Of a stretch of 64,000 bases of DNA, positions 32,114 through 39,194 are shown one piece after another. The notes below the pieces were generated by a model. It had not been told where the DNA came from. It made no database searches and saw only the letters and a program-made list of their open reading frames with translations. The translations under genes were made by a program, and so were the position numbers. The stretch comes from Bacillota bacterium (lineage in GTDB: Bacteria > Bacillota > Clostridia > Oscillospirales > Ruminococcaceae): assembly GCA_023460035.1 (NCBI GenBank), contig JAEWRN010000030.1:9603-73602 (forward strand), written 5' to 3'. Every line of letters starts with the position of its first letter. Position 1 is the first letter of the stretch.

Positions 32114-34012
32114 ATGACCAAGCAAGAGCTTTACGAAAAGGCAAAAAAGCTGCCGCTGCTGCCGGGCGTCTATATCATGAAAGACAAAAGCGGCGACATT
32201 ATTTATATTGGCAAGGCAAAGCGGCTGCGGCTGCGGGTCAGCCAGTATTTCCGCGAGGGGGTGCCCCACGACGAAAAGGTCACCCGCATGATCGAGCACG
32301 CGTTCAGCTTTGAATTTATCGTCACGACCAGCGAGTTTGAGGCGCTGGTGCTGGAGTGCAGCCAAATCAAGCTGCACACCCCGAAATACAACATTTTGCT
32401 CAAGGACGACAAGGGCTATTCGTACATCCGGGTGGGCAAGGGGCCGTTTGCCAAAATTACGGCCGAGCTGCAAAAACAAAACGACGATGCTGAGTGGATT
32501 GGCCCGTATATGAGCAGCTTTGCGGTGCGTGAGATGGTTGAAACCGCGCAGTGCTCGTTTAAGCTGCACAACTGCAACCGCCAGTTCCCGCGGGACTTTG
32601 GCAAAGAACGCCCCTGCCTCAACTACTATATCGGCAAATGCATGGCCCCCTGTACCGGCAAAATCAGCGCGCAGGTGTATGCTGAAGCGGTGGACGGTGC
32701 CGCAAAGCTGATCAAACAGGGAAAAAGTGAAATCATCAAATCGCTGCGCAGCCGCATGGAAGAAGCCAGCGAAGCACTGGAATTTGAAAAGGCGGCAACG
32801 CTGCGTGACCAGATTAACGCCATTGAAAAGGTGGCGGGCGGCCAGCGGGTGGTGCAAAGCACCATCAAAAATGCCGATGTGTTCAGCGTCGTGGCGTCCC
32901 ACGGGGCGGTTTGCGCCGCCATGCTGTCGTTTCGGCAGGGGCGGCTGGTGGACAAAAAGGAGTTTTTGTTTGCCGATACCGACGATGCCGCCACCGTGCG
33001 CGACGAAATTTTACCCCGTTTTTACAGCGGCCAGCGCGAAGTGCCGCCGCTGATTCTGCTGGATGCGCTGCCCGAAGCGGCAGAAGACCTTGCCCAGCTG
33101 CTTTCACAGCAAAGCGGGCGCAAGGTGGTGCTGTCGGTGCCGCAGCGCGGCGACGGCCCGCGGCTGGTGCAGATGGCGACCTTGAACGCGTCCGAAAGCC
33201 TGACCCTGCGCAGCGGGCGGGTGTCAAGGGAAGAGCGCCTGCTGGACGAAGTGGCAAAAACATTGGGCCTTACCGCCCCGCCGAATGTCATTGAAAGCTA
33301 CGATATTTCAAACTGGGGCGAGGGCACCAGTGTGGCGGGCATGGTCGTGTTTGAGGGCGGGCGCCCCCACCGCGCAGGGTACCGCCGGTTTAAAATTAAA
33401 ACCGTGCTGGGCACCGATGACTTTGCGTCAATGGCCGAGGTGCTGCAGCGGCGCACTGCAGAGTACGAAAATGGGGGCAAGGGGCAGTTTGGCATCAAGC
33501 CGGACCTCATTTTACTTGACGGCGGCAAAGGCCAGCTGTCGGCGGTCACAGCCGCGCTGGCGGGCACCGCGTTTGCCGATGTGCCCACCTTTGGCATGGT
33601 AAAGGATGACCGTCACCGCACCCGCGCCATTGTGTCGGCGGGCGGCGAGATCGCCATTTCCATGCACAAGTCGGTGTTTCGGTTTATCAGCACCATTCAA
33701 AACGAGGTGCACCGCTTTTCCATCGAATATCAGCGCACGGCGGGCAAAAAGAAAGCGTTTTCTTCCACCCTCACGCAGATCCCCGGCGTGGGCGAAGCGA
33801 CGGCAAAAAAGCTGCTGCGCACGCTGAAAACCATGGGGGCCATCCGCGAGGCCAGCGCCGAACAGCTTGTACAGCAGGCGGGCATTTCGCCTAAAACAGC
33901 GAAAGCAATTTGGACATTTTACCATGCCCCGGTTGACAACAGCCCCCAAAGTGACGATAATGAAAAACGACCTGAACCCACAGACAAACCGCAGCAGGGG
34001 GAGACGACATGA
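32114..34012 (+). CDS. uvrC: Excinuclease ABC subunit C
   Basis: 632 residues. GIY-YIG nuclease GVYIMKDKSGDIIYIGKAKRL at the N terminus, a CLNYYIGKCMAPCTG segment, the UVR coiled-coil MEEASEALEFEKAATLRDQI near 215-235, the RNase H-like domain with VIESYDISNWGEGTSVAGMVVF and LILLDGGKGQLS, and a C-terminal helix-hairpin-helix IPGVGEATAKKLLRTL. Makes both incisions in nucleotide-excision repair. Stop overlaps rsmD by 4 bp. Confidence 0.97.
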   Translation: MTKQELYEKAKKLPLLPGVYIMKDKSGDIIYIGKAKRLRLRVSQYFREGVPHDEKVTRMIEHAFSFEFIVTTSEFEALVLECSQIKLHTPKYNILLKDDKGYSYIRVGKGPFAKITAELQKQNDDAEWIGPYMSSFAVREMVETAQCSFKLHNCNRQFPRDFGKERPCLNYYIGKCMAPCTGKISAQVYAEAVDGAAKLIKQGKSEIIKSLRSRMEEASEALEFEKAATLRDQINAIEKVAGGQRVVQSTIKNADVFSVVASHGAVCAAMLSFRQGRLVDKKEFLFADTDDAATVRDEILPRFYSGQREVPPLILLDALPEAAEDLAQLLSQQSGRKVVLSVPQRGDGPRLVQMATLNASESLTLRSGRVSREERLLDEVAKTLGLTAPPNVIESYDISNWGEGTSVAGMVVFEGGRPHRAGYRRFKIKTVLGTDDFASMAEVLQRRTAEYENGGKGQFGIKPDLILLDGGKGQLSAVTAALAGTAFADVPTFGMVKDDRHRTRAIVSAGGEIAISMHKSVFRFISTIQNEVHRFSIEYQRTAGKKKAFSSTLTQIPGVGEATAKKLLRTLKTMGAIREASAEQLVQQAGISPKTAKAIWTFYHAPVDNSPQSDDNEKRPEPTDKPQQGETT

Positions 34013-34572
34013 GAGTAATTGCAGGCACGGCGCGCGGCACCCATTTGCAGGCGCTGCCGGGCACCGACATCACCCGCCCCACCATTGACCGCGTGAAAGA
34101 GGCCATGTTCAGCACCGTGCAGTTTATGCTGCCCGGCGCGCGCGTGCTGGACCTGTTTGCGGGCAGCGGGCAGCTTGGCATTGAAGCACTTTCGCGCGGG
34201 GCGCAGCGGTGTGTGTTCTTAGACGAAAACCATGCGGCGGCGCAGGTGGTTGCCCAAAACCTGAAAGCGGCGGGGCTGTTTGGCCAGGCCAGTGTTTCGA
34301 ATATGGGTGCCGAGGCGTTTTTAGCCGCGACCAAAGAGCAGTTTGACCTGGTGTTGCTGGACCCCCCTTACCACCACAACACGCTGGCCGTGGTTTTGCC
34401 TGCGGTCGACGCGGTGCTGGCCCCGGGCGGCATTGCGCTGTGCGAAAGCGAGCCCGGTGCGCTGCTGCCCGAAACGGTGGGCGCACTGGTGCGCCAAAAG
34501 CAGTACCGCTATGGCAAGGTACAGGTGACGAAGTATCAAAAACCATACGCCGACGAGGAGGCGCAGCTATGA
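34009..34572 (+). CDS. rsmD: 16S rRNA (guanine966-N2)-methyltransferase RsmD
   Basis: 187 residues. RVIAGTARGTHLQAL, RPTIDRVKEAMFS, the SAM motif VLDLFAGSGQLGIEALSRGA and catalytic LLDPPYHHN. ATG overlaps the uvrC stop (ATGA), and its own stop overlaps coaD the same way, forming a tightly coupled trio. Confidence 0.96.
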   Translation: MRVIAGTARGTHLQALPGTDITRPTIDRVKEAMFSTVQFMLPGARVLDLFAGSGQLGIEALSRGAQRCVFLDENHAAAQVVAQNLKAAGLFGQASVSNMGAEAFLAATKEQFDLVLLDPPYHHNTLAVVLPAVDAVLAPGGIALCESEPGALLPETVGALVRQKQYRYGKVQVTKYQKPYADEEAQL

Positions 34573-35078
34573 CGACAGCCATTTGCCCAGGCAGTTACGA
34601 CCCGGTGACCAAGGGGCACCTTGATATCATCAAACGCGCGGCCCAAATTTTTGACAGGGTCATTGTGCTCGTGCTCATCAACCCGGCCAAAACGCCGGTG
34701 TTTAGTGTGGACGAGCGGGTGGATTTGCTGCGCCGGGCCCTGCTGGACATGCCGGAGATTGACCACGAAAAGGTGACGGTCGATTTTTCAAACGGGCTGC
34801 TTGTGGATTACGCCAAGGCCCATGGTGCGCGCGCTGCCGTGAAGGGCCTGCGTGCCGTCACCGACTTTGAGTACGAGTTTCAGCAGGCGCTGATCAACAA
34901 AAAGCTGTACCCTGAATTTGAGACGATGTTTCTCAGCTGCAACGCGCATTACATGTATCTATCCTCCAGCATGGTCAAGCAAATTGCTGCCCAGGGCCGT
35001 GATGTGGAGGAGTTTATCCCTGCGGTCATTTATGAGGATATTATGAAAAGGCTGTACAAACCACTTGCAGAAGGTTAA
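34569..35078 (+). CDS. coaD: Phosphopantetheine adenylyltransferase
   Basis: 169 residues. AICPGSYDPVTKGHLDIIKRAA carries the (T/H)xGH nucleotidyltransferase motif, KGLRAVTDFEYEFQQALIN the pantetheine site, and YMYLSSSMVKQIA the ISS(T/S)xxR region. Fourth step of coenzyme A synthesis. Usual partner of rsmD in Gram-positives. Confidence 0.97.
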   Translation: MTTAICPGSYDPVTKGHLDIIKRAAQIFDRVIVLVLINPAKTPVFSVDERVDLLRRALLDMPEIDHEKVTVDFSNGLLVDYAKAHGARAAVKGLRAVTDFEYEFQQALINKKLYPEFETMFLSCNAHYMYLSSSMVKQIAAQGRDVEEFIPAVIYEDIMKRLYKPLAEG

Positions 35079-35116
35079 AATAATGGTATGAGAGCCCAAG
35101 GAAGAGGTGTGAACCT

Positions 35117-35572
35117 ATGAATGTGGACGAGCTGCTCGATTTGATGGATGAAACGCTGGAAGAAGCGACCAACCTGCCCTTTACCGGTGGCAAGCGGATG
35201 GTGGACGTGGACAAAATTCGCGACATCATTGACGATGTGCGGCTGAACATGCCCGCCGAGATCAAACAGGCCAAGGCGATTGTGGCCGACCGCGCCGAAA
35301 TTGTGGCCGGTGCCCGCCGCGAGTCGGAGGGGATCATTAAAAAGGCGGAAGAACGCGCCCGCGCTATGGTAGACCACGAGGAGATTGTGCGCCAGGCCCA
35401 GCAAAAGGCGGCCGAAATTTTGACCGCCGCACAGCAGCAGGCGCGCGAGATGCGCACGACCATTACCGATTACTGCGAAAATATGCTGCGCCAAACCGAA
35501 GAGGTGCTGACCAAGGGTGCCTGCGAAGTGAAGAATGTGCGCGGTGCGTTGCGCCAAAAAAGCAAGGGTTAA
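35117..35572 (+). CDS. Coiled-coil protein resembling ATP synthase subunit b/E stalks
   Basis: 151 residues, highly charged, no membrane segment. A helix-rich N terminus (MNVDELLDLMDETLEEA) is followed from about residue 50 to 135 by a long Ala/Glu/Arg/Gln coiled coil (IKQAKAIVADRAEIVAGARR, IIKKAEERARAMV, RQAQQKAAEILTAAQQQAREMR) as in peripheral-stalk subunits or DivIVA-like scaffolds. No ATP synthase genes are near; instead it follows coaD by 38 bp, an arrangement seen in other Clostridia. Possible cell-division or envelope scaffold; function unknown. Confidence 0.7.
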   Translation: MNVDELLDLMDETLEEATNLPFTGGKRMVDVDKIRDIIDDVRLNMPAEIKQAKAIVADRAEIVAGARRESEGIIKKAEERARAMVDHEEIVRQAQQKAAEILTAAQQQAREMRTTITDYCENMLRQTEEVLTKGACEVKNVRGALRQKSKG

Positions 35573-35587
35573 AACTGCATACTGCAC

Positions 35588-35613
35588 AGCAGGCCAAGTG
35601 GCCTGCTTTTTTT
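35588..35613 (+). terminator. Terminator of the uvrC-rsmD-coaD unit
   Basis: AGCAGGCCA / TGGCCTGCT with a 2-nt apparent loop (terminal pairs open) and six T. Confidence 0.88.
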
Positions 35614-35634
35614 ATGTCTTTTGTGTGGCTGGTA

Positions 35635-35663
35635 TTGACAAGCATAATTTATAACAATATACT
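35635..35663 (+). promoter_or_regulatory. Sigma-A promoter of the padR operon
   Basis: Consensus TTGACA (35635) and TATACT (35658) with a 17-bp spacer. Confidence 0.85.
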
Positions 35664-35682
35664 ATGTAATACAAAGTATATT
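35656..35682. promoter_or_regulatory. Candidate PadR operator
   Basis: Perfect inverted repeat AATATACT-N11-AGTATATT overlapping the -10 box of the padR promoter, placed for autorepression. The ATAC...GTAT core resembles known PadR-family sites. Confidence 0.65.
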
Positions 35683-35705
35683 GCAAACGAGAGGGGGGGT
35701 CACAG

Positions 35706-36053
35706 TTGCAGGACGCCTACCTGAAACAGTTTAAAAAGGGTATTTTAGAAATTGTGGTGTTAAAGCTGCTTGAAAGCCGCGAGCAGTACGGGTACGAGCT
35801 GATCAGTGCCCTGAATGAAAAAAGCCGCTTCCTTGAAGTGCGCGAGGGCACGTTGTACCCGCTGCTGTACCGGCTGGAGGATGAAAAGCTGATTGATACC
35901 CGCTGGCAGCAGGCCCCGGCGCGCGGGGTACCCAAAAAATATTACGCCATTACCCCCAAGGGCAGGCAGGTGCTGGCCGAGGTTTCCGAGACCTGGTTTG
36001 CCTTTTCTGCCGAGGTAGGGGCCATACTGAAAGGAAATGGGGAGCAGCCATGA
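35706..36053 (+). CDS. PadR family transcriptional regulator
   Basis: 115 residues, TTG start after AGAGGGGGG. Winged helix: LEIVVLKLLESREQYGYELISALNE, then EVREGTLYPLLYRLEDEKLIDTRW, and the wing RGVPKKYYAITPKGRQVLAE. This is the short, subfamily-2-like PadR type. It probably represses its own operon through the palindrome at 35656; the stop overlaps the next gene by 4 bp (ATGA). Confidence 0.93.
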   Translation: MQDAYLKQFKKGILEIVVLKLLESREQYGYELISALNEKSRFLEVREGTLYPLLYRLEDEKLIDTRWQQAPARGVPKKYYAITPKGRQVLAEVSETWFAFSAEVGAILKGNGEQP

Positions 36054-36901
36054 CACAAAAGCAGTATTTAAATGAAATTTTAAACCGGGCGTGCCTGCCC
36101 GCACCGGTGCGCCGGCGCGCAAAGGCCGACCTTGCCGCCGAGCTGGCAGAGCTGACCGCCCGCCTTGGCGACGAGCAGCAGGCGATGCAGGAGATGGGCC
36201 CGGCGGACGAAATTGCCGCGGGGCTGTACGAAACCTATACCAGTGCGGTGCAGCCGGTGCGGCCGTTTGTTGAGTACCGCTCGCAGCGCGAGCTGTTTGG
36301 CCTGCCGCTCGTGCACATCGTCAAAGCCCGCCGCAGCGGGCAGGGCCTGGTGCGCACGGGCCGGGGCGGCGGCAGCATGCCGCCGGTGCCCACGGCGCGG
36401 GGCATCCTTGCCATTGGCCGCCGTGCCATCGGGGTGGTTGCCATTGGCAATTTGACCTGCGGGGTGGTGTCCATCGGCAACCTGTCGGTCGGGGTGTTTA
36501 CCCTTGCCAATATTGGCCTTGGGCTGCTGGGGGCGGGCAACCTGATGGTGGCGGCCTTCAGCGTTGCCAACGTCGCGCTGGGCCTTTTGGCGGCAGGCAA
36601 TATGGCACTTGGGCTATTCGCCGCGGCGGGCAACCTTGCCGTGGCACCGGTTGCGCTGGGCAACGTGGTCAGCGGGCAAATCACCCGCGTGGTCAGTTCT
36701 ATGGCCGACTTGCACCGGCTGGGCGACTTTTTTGCGCAGGTGCCAAAGGCGTTGCGCCCGTTTTTTGGCCTGGCCGTCGGCGCAATAGACCATTTACAGC
36801 TGCTTGGGGTCTGCTTTGGGGTGCTGCTGCTGGCGGGGTGCCTTGCCGGGACGGCGATTGCCTACCGGCTAGAGCCCACGGGGCGGCGCACAGCGGAATA
36901 A
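36050..36901 (+). CDS. HAAS/DUF1700-like membrane protein with repetitive glycine-rich hydrophobic core
   Basis: 283 residues. The first about 65 residues (TQKQYLNEILNRACLPAPVRRRAKADLAAEL ending MGPADEIAAGLYETY, written here in two parts of one helix bundle) fit the HAAS-type N-terminal domain often encoded after padR. Residues about 115-215 consist of roughly ten-residue hydrophobic repeats of the form (V/A)-(A/S)-IGNL-x-x-G-V, e.g. AIGRRAIGVV, AIGNLTCGVV, SIGNLSVGVF, AGNLMVAAFS, more like a buried beta-helix or membrane stack than ordinary helices. A final hydrophobic helix lies near 255-275. Likely a membrane stress or signalling effector controlled by PadR; mechanism unknown. Confidence 0.65.
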   Translation: MTQKQYLNEILNRACLPAPVRRRAKADLAAELAELTARLGDEQQAMQEMGPADEIAAGLYETYTSAVQPVRPFVEYRSQRELFGLPLVHIVKARRSGQGLVRTGRGGGSMPPVPTARGILAIGRRAIGVVAIGNLTCGVVSIGNLSVGVFTLANIGLGLLGAGNLMVAAFSVANVALGLLAAGNMALGLFAAAGNLAVAPVALGNVVSGQITRVVSSMADLHRLGDFFAQVPKALRPFFGLAVGAIDHLQLLGVCFGVLLLAGCLAGTAIAYRLEPTGRRTAE

Positions 36902-36934
36902 AAAAACGGCCTGCATTTTTGCAGGCCGTTTTTG
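36902..36934. terminator. Bidirectional terminator
   Basis: AAAAACGGCCTGCA / TGCAGGCCGTTTTT with TTTT loop, between the converging HAAS-like and lrp genes. Confidence 0.92.
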
Positions 36935-36945
36935 TGTGCGGGGTG

Positions 36946-37374
36946 TCACAGTAAGGTCAAATTTGCCTCGGTGCTGGACAGCACAATCTGGGTGCTGGTG
37001 CTGCCAATTTTTTGAAACCGGTTCAGCAGCTTTTCAAGCGAAGCCATGTCATGGGTGGCAACACTTAAAATATAGCTGTAATCCCCGGTGACATGGTGGC
37101 ACTGCAATACGGCGGTCTGCTCCGACACGAGCGCCAAAAACTCCTGCCGCAGCGCGGGCGGCACCGAAAGGCTGATCAGCGCACGGATGCTGCGGCCCGC
37201 CTTTTCAAGGTTGATGACGACTGTGTAACCCTCAATGATGCCCAGCTGTTCCAGCCGGCGAATGCGCTGCGATACGGCGGGCGGGGTCAATGAAACCTTG
37301 GCGGCAATCTCCTTCACGCTCATGCGGGCATTATGCTCCAACAGGCTGAGTATCTGCTTATCAAGAACATCCAT
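36946..37374 (-). CDS. Lrp/AsnC family transcriptional regulator
   Basis: 142 residues. HTH MDVLDKQILSLLEHNARMSVKEIAAKVSLTPPAVSQRIRRLEQ, written as in the family, then GIIEGYTVVINLEKAG and the RAM ligand domain with HHVTGDYSYILSVATHD. Lrp-type proteins sense amino acids as octamers or dimers. ATG at 37374 follows GAGGAGG; the frame extends to 37422 without a start signal. A consensus promoter with an operator-like palindrome lies about 100 bp upstream. Confidence 0.92.
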   Translation of the reverse strand: MDVLDKQILSLLEHNARMSVKEIAAKVSLTPPAVSQRIRRLEQLGIIEGYTVVINLEKAGRSIRALISLSVPPALRQEFLALVSEQTAVLQCHHVTGDYSYILSVATHDMASLEKLLNRFQKIGSTSTQIVLSSTEANLTLL

Positions 37375-37461
37375 TTGGGGCGACCTCCTCAAAATCTTCG
37401 TAAAATAAAGTACCGGGGTCAAAAGTAAAAAGTGGCTTTTTGAAATAAAAAGAAAAACTGC

Positions 37462-37487
37462 TTTCTGTTAATTATATTAAACAGAAA
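37462..37487. promoter_or_regulatory. Operator-like palindrome over the lrp promoter
   Basis: Perfect TTTCTGTT-N10-AACAGAAA centred on the -10 box; a likely autoregulatory site of the Lrp protein. Confidence 0.6.
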
Positions 37488-37499
37488 CGGGTTTGTAAA
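37471..37499 (-). promoter_or_regulatory. Sigma-A promoter of the lrp gene
   Basis: On the minus strand TTTACA (37499-37494) and TATAAT (37476-37471) are 17 bp apart. Confidence 0.8.
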
Positions 37500-37531
37500 G
37501 CACTAAAAGAAAAGCGAAACAGAAAAATGAC

Positions 37532-37559
37532 TTGACTTTTATAAAAAAATCAGTATGAT
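37532..37559 (+). promoter_or_regulatory. Orphan rightward sigma-A promoter
   Basis: TTGACT (37532) and TATGAT (37554), 16-bp spacer. No plus-strand gene follows; the next plus-strand element is the terminator at 37611-37657. Confidence 0.6.
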
Positions 37560-37565
37560 AAGAAA

Positions 37566-37657
37566 GTAGCGTAGATCTCAACATCTATTGATACTTTCCC
37601 ACCCCTCTATAAAAAAGAAGAACAGCCGCCATTCCCGGGCGGCTGTTCTTCTTTTTT
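37566..37657 (+). ncRNA. Candidate small regulatory RNA, about 90 nt
   Basis: Predicted transcript from the promoter at 37532-37559 to the terminator. It would carry a 5' hairpin (TAGAT-CTCAAC-ATCTA, optionally extended by AAAGTA/TACTTT at 37563/37592), an unpaired C-rich stretch CCCACCCCTCT (37598-37608) complementary in type to Shine-Dalgarno sequences, and the 20-bp terminator stem with six T. This is the layout of C-rich Gram-positive sRNAs. It overlaps no gene on the plus strand. The same hairpin can also terminate the minus-strand gene at 37672, so the case rests mainly on the promoter. Confidence 0.45.
37611..37657. terminator. Perfect 20-bp bidirectional terminator
   Basis: A6-GAAGAACAGCCGCC pairs with GGCGGCTGTTCTTC-T6 around a 7-nt loop. 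Confidence 0.92.
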
Positions 37658-37671
37658 GTAATAACACACCG

Positions 37672-38076
37672 TCAGGTCGCACAAGAAAACGTCTCCAGCA
37701 TCCTTGCCACATGGGCCACCCGCCGCGCGGGGATGCGGGTGCGAAACGCTGCCATGCTGCGGGCCGAAAACGGCAGCTGTTCACAAAATTCGTGCAGCCC
37801 GATAAAATATTGCAAATAGGGGCTTTCGGCAATCAGCTGCACCGTTTGCCGGTCAGAAAGCCCCAGCGCGTGCCGTATCACAAGGCTGCCAAACGCGCGG
37901 CGCACCGGCAGCGCATGCTTGCCCCTGCTTGCAAAATGCGCCGCATACTGCTTTTCCAGCGCGGGCCAGTCAATGGCGGCGGCAAGGCGCACCCAGCGGT
38001 TGGTTGGCTGCAGCGCGCCGCCAAACGGGTTGACGAAATCGTAAATCGAAAGCTGGCTCAAAGACTCTTCATACAT
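37672..38076 (-). pseudogene. IS1182/IS5-type transposase, N-terminal DUF772 domain only
   Basis: 134 residues matching the N-terminal domain of IS1182-like transposases: NRWVRLAAAIDWPALEKQYAAHF, RRAFGSLVIRHALGLSDRQTVQLIAESPYLQYFIGL and FSARSMAAFRTRI. The frame ends with TGA right after the domain; the DDE catalytic region (about 300 more residues) is absent. Base composition is as GC-rich as the host, so it is old or domesticated. Start ATG at 38076. Probably a relic, though a stand-alone DNA-binding protein cannot be excluded. Confidence 0.7.
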
Positions 38077-38150
38077 CCCGGCTCACCCCTGTGCACTTTT
38101 TTTTATTGTAGCACAAAAAGGTTAAAAGTACCATCTGCCCCGTTTTGGTT

Positions 38151-38178
38151 TTGCCGGGTGGGGGAAATATGGTATACT
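38151..38178 (+). promoter_or_regulatory. Promoter of the VOC gene
   Basis: TTGCCG (38151) and TATACT (38173), 16-bp spacer. Confidence 0.5.
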
Positions 38179-38238
38179 AGGGCCAATTTAAAAGCCCCCG
38201 TTCGGCTGGAACAGGGGCGGTAAAGGGGTGACTGCAAT

Positions 38239-38619
38239 ATGGCACTGGGTGCTGTGCACCATGTGGCTGTTTTAGTGCGGGATTATGAAAAAAGCCGCCA
38301 CTTTTATGTCGATTTGCTAGGGTTTAGGGTGGTGCGCGAAAACTGGCGCCCGCAAAAAAACGACTGGAAGCTGGACCTTGCGCTGGGCACGGTAGAGCTG
38401 GAGATTTTCAGCGCGCCGGCAGCGCCGCCAAGGCCGACCCGGCCCGAAGCACTGGGGCTGCGGCATTTGGCTTTTTGGGTAGAGGACATTGAGGCCGAAA
38501 TCTCCGCCCTGCGGGCAAAGGGTATTGCATGCGAGCCGGTGCGCATTGACGAATTTTCAAATAAGCCGTTTACCTTTTTCTTTGACCCCGACGGCCTGCC
38601 GCTGGAGCTGCACGGCTAA
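38239..38619 (+). CDS. VOC family glyoxalase/dioxygenase-superfamily protein
   Basis: 126 residues, two beta-alpha-beta-beta-beta modules. HHVAVLVRDYEKSRHFYVDLLGF and RHLAFWVEDIEAE supply two metal-site histidines, and FFDPDGLPLELHG the C-terminal glutamate, as in GloA2/YwkD-like proteins. May isomerise methylglyoxal adducts, but VOC substrates vary widely. Ends 4 bp from the converging fumarase gene, with no terminator visible between. Confidence 0.85.
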   Translation: MALGAVHHVAVLVRDYEKSRHFYVDLLGFRVVRENWRPQKNDWKLDLALGTVELEIFSAPAAPPRPTRPEALGLRHLAFWVEDIEAEISALRAKGIACEPVRIDEFSNKPFTFFFDPDGLPLELHG

Positions 38620-38623
38620 ACGC

Positions 38624-39181
38624 TCAGCCGCCCTGCTGTGCAAGGTAGCGCTGGGGGCCCAGCTCGTACAGGTTGTTTCCCTGGGTGTCAATTACGACGG
38701 TCAGCGGCAGCTTTTCCACCGTCAGCCGGCGCACCGCCTCGGTGCCAAGGTCGTCATAGGCAATCACCTCGGCCGTTTTAATCGAGCGGCCAATCAGTGC
38801 CCCGGTGCCCCCAATGGCACCAAAATAAACAGCGTGTGCCGCCCGCATGGCTTCTACCACGGCGCTGCCGCGCAGCCCTTTGCCCACCATGCCGCGCAGG
38901 CCCTGTGCCAGCAGCGGCGGGGTGTAGGCATCCATGCGGTAGCTGGTGGTGGGGCCCGCGCTGCCAATCACATTGCCCGGCTTTGGCGGGGTGGGGCCGA
39001 CATAATAAATAATCGCGTCCTGCAAGTCAAACGGCAGCGCTTCGGCGCGGTTCAATGCTTCGCAAAGCCGGGCGTGCGCCGCATCCCGCGCGGTGTACAG
39101 GGTGCCGGTCAACAGCACCCGGTCGCCTGCGTGCAGGGCATCGGCCTGCCGGCGGGTAAATGGTGTGGTAATTTCGGTCAT
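38624..39181 (-). CDS. Class I fumarase (fumarate hydratase), beta subunit
   Basis: 185 residues, the C-terminal half of class I Fe-S hydro-lyases: TPFTRRQADALHAGDRVLLTGTLYTARDAAHARL, GPTPPKPGNVIGSAGPTTSYRMD, GMVGKGLRG and FGAIGGTGALI. Forms the active enzyme with the alpha subunit encoded 13 bp upstream. Catalyses fumarate-malate interconversion; tartrate dehydratase is the closest alternative. ATG at 39181 follows AAAGGGGG. Confidence 0.9.
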   Translation of the reverse strand: MTEITTPFTRRQADALHAGDRVLLTGTLYTARDAAHARLCEALNRAEALPFDLQDAIIYYVGPTPPKPGNVIGSAGPTTSYRMDAYTPPLLAQGLRGMVGKGLRGSAVVEAMRAAHAVYFGAIGGTGALIGRSIKTAEVIAYDDLGTEAVRRLTVEKLPLTVVIDTQGNNLYELGPQRYLAQQGG

Positions 39182-39194
39182 CGTGGCGCCCCCT

